A DNA stretch of 32,548 nt from Bacillota bacterium (GTDB taxonomy: Bacteria; Bacillota; Clostridia; Peptostreptococcales; Anaerovoracaceae): NCBI GenBank assembly GCA_017472365.1, contig JAFUQN010000069.1, positions 1 through 32,548 on the forward strand. Direction: 5' to 3'. Both the position numbers and the translations under genes were made by a program. Below the pieces are notes generated by a model. That model had not been told where the DNA came from. It searched no databases and saw nothing but the letters and a program-made list of their open reading frames with translations. Shown piece after piece: positions 30,150 to 32,548 of the stretch; the stretch's first letter is position 1, and each line of letters starts with the position of its first letter.

Positions 30150-31487
30150 TTATTTACCTCCTTCTTCTTTCTTAGCGGCATTGTAAGCTCTCAGGAAGCG
30201 CTTAGCCTCTAAGTTCTTGGATAATACGGGACGCTGTGCCGGACATACGTAGGAGCAGCATGCACATTCGATGCACTGCTTCAGACCCAGCTGAGTCAGA
30301 CGTTCTGCGCGAGCATCTTCATCCTGGATGTTCATTGCACGGCCAACAGCTACGATGTTCAGACCTACCGGGCAGTTCGCCATGCAGCGGCCGCAGCGGA
30401 TACAAGCGGTGGGTTCCAGTTCAACGCTGTCCTTTTCTTCGAAGGCCAGAATTGCATTGGTAGCCTTGATCACGGGGTCGTCCAGTTCAGTGATGGCATG
30501 TCCCAGCATCGGACCGCCGATCAGGATCTTACCCGGTTCGGACTTCATTTCCACTTCGGAGAGCAGGTGGCTTACGGGAGTACCGATGGGAACCAGCAGG
30601 TTCTTCGGTTCCTTAACAGCGGTACCATCCACGGTAACGATACGGTCTACCAGAGGCATACCGGTTTCGATGTACTGTGCCAGCTTTGCTACGGAAGAAA
30701 CATTGATGATCAGAACGCCCAGAGCAGCCATACGCTGACCACCCTTTACGACCTTACCGGTCACGTTGTACAGCAGTACCTGCTTTGCACCCTGGGGATA
30801 TACGGTTTCCAGCGGATAGATTTCAACACCGGGATCGTTCTTGAAGATTTCGCCCAGCTTGTCGATGGCATCCTGCTTGTTGTTTTCGATGGCAATGACG
30901 ATCTTGGGAACGTTCATGTGTTCCTGCATCAGCTTTACGCCTTTAGCAACCAGATCGCTGTAGTCCACCATCATGCGGTGGTCACTGGTGATGTACGGTT
31001 CACATTCTGCGCCGTTGACCAGAATGGTTTCGATTTCATTTCTGCGAACAGCATCCAGCTTCGCCCATACGGGGAAAGCTGCGCCGCCCAGACCTACGAC
31101 ACCGCTGGCACGTACTGCATCCAGAAATTCATCCAGATTGGTAACGGTGGGTGCCTTCATTTCGGGATCTGCTTCCATCTTACCATCGTTTTCGATGGTG
31201 ATAGCCATAACGGTCTTACCGCCGGCCAGCTTGATGGGAGCGATTTCCTTTACGATACCGGAAACAGAAGCATGAATGGGGGAAGAGTTTCTTCCTTCTT
31301 CTCTGGCAACCAGCTGGCCCACGTAAACGTGGTCACCTACGCTGACAACCGGCTCCGCATCATGCCCGGACTGCATGTTCATCGGCAGAACAACTTCCTT
31401 CGGTGCACTGATCTGAACGGGTGCACAGGACGCGGTGTTCTTATTGTGAGGTACATGCAGCGACGAAATGTTTTTCTTGAAAAGCAT
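30150..31487 (-). CDS. rnfC: RnfC, NADH-side subunit of the Rnf complex
   Basis: A 445-residue soluble subunit. It has an N-terminal barrel-like part, the glycine-rich nucleotide/FMN-binding segment GLGGAAFPV (132-140) with LVNGAECEPYI (156-166) as in NuoF-type proteins, and two C-terminal [4Fe-4S] motifs: C362, C365, C368, C372 (CIRCGRCMANCP) and C405, C408, C411, C415 (CIECACCSYVCP). These link NAD(H) to the membrane flavins and distinguish Rnf from Nqr, whose NqrA lacks them. AAGGAGG stands eight to nine bases before the ATG. It lies 61 bases after apbE. Length and domains are standard. Confidence 0.96.
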   Translation of the reverse strand: MLFKKNISSLHVPHNKNTASCAPVQISAPKEVVLPMNMQSGHDAEPVVSVGDHVYVGQLVAREEGRNSSPIHASVSGIVKEIAPIKLAGGKTVMAITIENDGKMEADPEMKAPTVTNLDEFLDAVRASGVVGLGGAAFPVWAKLDAVRRNEIETILVNGAECEPYITSDHRMMVDYSDLVAKGVKLMQEHMNVPKIVIAIENNKQDAIDKLGEIFKNDPGVEIYPLETVYPQGAKQVLLYNVTGKVVKGGQRMAALGVLIINVSSVAKLAQYIETGMPLVDRIVTVDGTAVKEPKNLLVPIGTPVSHLLSEVEMKSEPGKILIGGPMLGHAITELDDPVIKATNAILAFEEKDSVELEPTACIRCGRCMANCPVGLNIVAVGRAMNIQDEDARAERLTQLGLKQCIECACCSYVCPAQRPVLSKNLEAKRFLRAYNAAKKEEGGK

Positions 31488-31548
31488 CAGTCGGTTCCTC
31501 CTTGTTTAATCCTAATATAACGTATATGACTTCTTAAAAATAACTCAT

Positions 31549-32548
31549 CTATTCTGTCACCAGAGCGGAAAGCCCTGATGTCATTTTCGTAGTTCCATCG
31601 GCAAAGATCCATAAGACTTCCACATCTTCCAAGGATTCTGCCAATTTCAGTCCTTCTTCATAGCTTACACAATACAAAGCTGTGGAGAGGGTATCTGCCA
31701 TTGCACTGTTCTTCGTGATCACCGTGATCGAATCGAAGTAAGCCGCAGGCATCAGCGTATCTTTGTCAATAATATGATGATATTCCACACCGTCCACGGT
31801 ATAGAAACGTTCATAATTTCCGGATGTGACACATGCGGTGTCAGCCAGTCCCAGATATACGATCGGCTCTCCATCCGGTTGCTGCGGGTTTCGGATTCCG
31901 GTACTCCATACAGAACCATCAGGCTTGTGACCGATGATGCTGATGTTTCCACCGATATTCAAAACGTAGCTCTCCGCACCGATTTCTCTCAGATATTCCG
32001 CGGCCTTTTCCGTAGCATAGCCTTTTCCCAACGCTCCGACATCGATGGAAGCGTTCGGATCCGTGAGCCGTACAGTGCATTTTTCTGCATCGATTTCCAA
32101 TAAGGACATATCGGTATGGGCCATGGCTTCCTGAAGCTCCTCATACGAGGGAACGTAGGCATTGGTCGGATCGTCCGAAGCTGCACTGCGGGCATCGTGC
32201 CACAGGCGCAGAACAGGTCCCAGCATGACGTTCATTTCTCCATTTGTCAGCTCATACAACTCTTTCGAATACAACAAAAAGTCGACGAGCTTTTTATTTA
32301 CCTCTAAAGGTTCGCCGCCGGCCAGTTTATTGATGGTGCACAGATTTGTGATCCCGGAATATTCGTGATAAATGTCAAAAAGTTGATGATATTCTTCCAA
32401 AATATCAGAAACAGCGGCAGAACGCTCATTCAGCGTTTCTTCCGAGTCGCCTGCATAACTGTAGACGTAAGAGACTGTATCGAAATATGTGAAAAATGCT
32501 CTCCCTTGCGGTTCTGTCTTTTCAGCAGAACTGGAGCACCCCGTCAAA
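31549..32548 (-). CDS. apbE: ApbE, FMN transferase lipoprotein, cut by the right window edge
   Basis: The frame is open to the window end. The first codons read L-T-G-C-S, a lipobox, so the signal peptide and start codon lie beyond the window; the TTG at 32547 is not the start. About 331 mature residues show the ApbE fold: HQLFDIYHEYSGITNLCTIN near the start, DVGALGKGYATEKAA (the family's Gly-Lys-Gly and Ala-x-Asp-type region), VLNIGGNISIIG and the metal/FAD-binding YHHIIDKDT. Family members cut FAD and attach FMN to Thr in S-G-A-T sites outside the membrane. RnfD T153 and RnfG T388 encoded just downstream are its obvious substrates, so the operon makes its own modifying enzyme. Confidence 0.94.
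   Translation of the reverse strand, partial: LTGCSSSAEKTEPQGRAFFTYFDTVSYVYSYAGDSEETLNERSAAVSDILEEYHQLFDIYHEYSGITNLCTINKLAGGEPLEVNKKLVDFLLYSKELYELTNGEMNVMLGPVLRLWHDARSAASDDPTNAYVPSYEELQEAMAHTDMSLLEIDAEKCTVRLTDPNASIDVGALGKGYATEKAAEYLREIGAESYVLNIGGNISIIGHKPDGSVWSTGIRNPQQPDGEPIVYLGLADTACVTSGNYERFYTVDGVEYHHIIDKDTLMPAAYFDSITVITKNSAMADTLSTALYCVSYEEGLKLAESLEDVEVLWIFADGTTKMTSGLSALVTE

Noticed and set aside
30498-31520. 340-codon plus-strand open frame opposite rnfC
   Set aside because: Lies entirely over rnfC with its iron-sulfur motifs. No binding site or plausible product.
1-32548. CRISPR array, tRNA, rRNA or intact insertion sequence
   Set aside because: I saw no regularly spaced repeat array, no cloverleaf or rRNA-like stretch, and no transposase frame.

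Overview
The window reads as a stretch of chromosome from an anaerobic, Clostridia-like Firmicute. The reasons are an Rnf ferredoxin:NAD oxidoreductase operon, purine-rich GGAGG-type Shine-Dalgarno sites before almost every gene, sigma-A-like promoters, a CitB/DcuR-type two-component system, and no respiratory or oxygen-dependent genes. The assignment to Clostridia is inference; no rRNA or tRNA gene is present to fix it. Most genes lie on the minus strand. Only four are on plus (7706-8573 and 15035-17918).

Left block (1-5193, minus): an Hsp70/actin-like ATPase, an all-helical protein and a protein made of three degenerate helix-turn-helix-like repeats sit behind a near-consensus promoter. A further gene starts at the left edge, and a two-helix membrane protein lies upstream. 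None is a standard chaperone gene. Next come a sensor kinase and response regulator (5343-7530), divergent from a SemiSWEET-like membrane protein plus an SGNH-hydrolase-like protein. A PlsC-type acyltransferase with a zinc ribbon follows on minus.

Middle block (9.9-18 kb): a decayed NCS2 purine permease, a lipoprotein of unknown function, and a GMP synthase that has the ATP pyrophosphatase part but no glutaminase domain. Then come a RocB-like M20 peptidase and, divergently, an LctP-family permease coupled to a second M20 metallopeptidase. The peptidases and permease look like an amino-acid, peptide or organic-acid scavenging module.

Right-centre block (17993-24808, minus): the most unusual part. 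Seven closely packed genes encode a SprT-like zinc protease, a TerY-like von Willebrand A protein, a PP2C phosphatase, a membrane-anchored divergent Ser/Thr kinase with a zinc ribbon, a ClpP paralogue whose catalytic Asp is Asn, a small protein resembling a P-loop ATPase without a Walker A motif, and a VirD4/TraG-like ATPase without membrane helices. The vWA-PP2C-kinase trio matches the TerY-P triad known from tellurium-resistance-type stress systems. Its coupling to a ClpP variant and a soluble VirD4-like motor, with no conjugation genes around, is the best candidate here for an undescribed system. The Hsp70-like block may belong to the same network, but that is inference.

Right block (24936-32548, minus): a RidA-flavodoxin pair, then apbE-rnfC-D-G-E-A followed by EetA-like (NusG II) and EetB-like (Gx transporter) genes. 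rnfB is not where it usually is, and RnfG appears to carry two FMN-binding domains. ApbE would flavinylate RnfD and RnfG. ApbE runs off the right edge, which cuts off its signal peptide.
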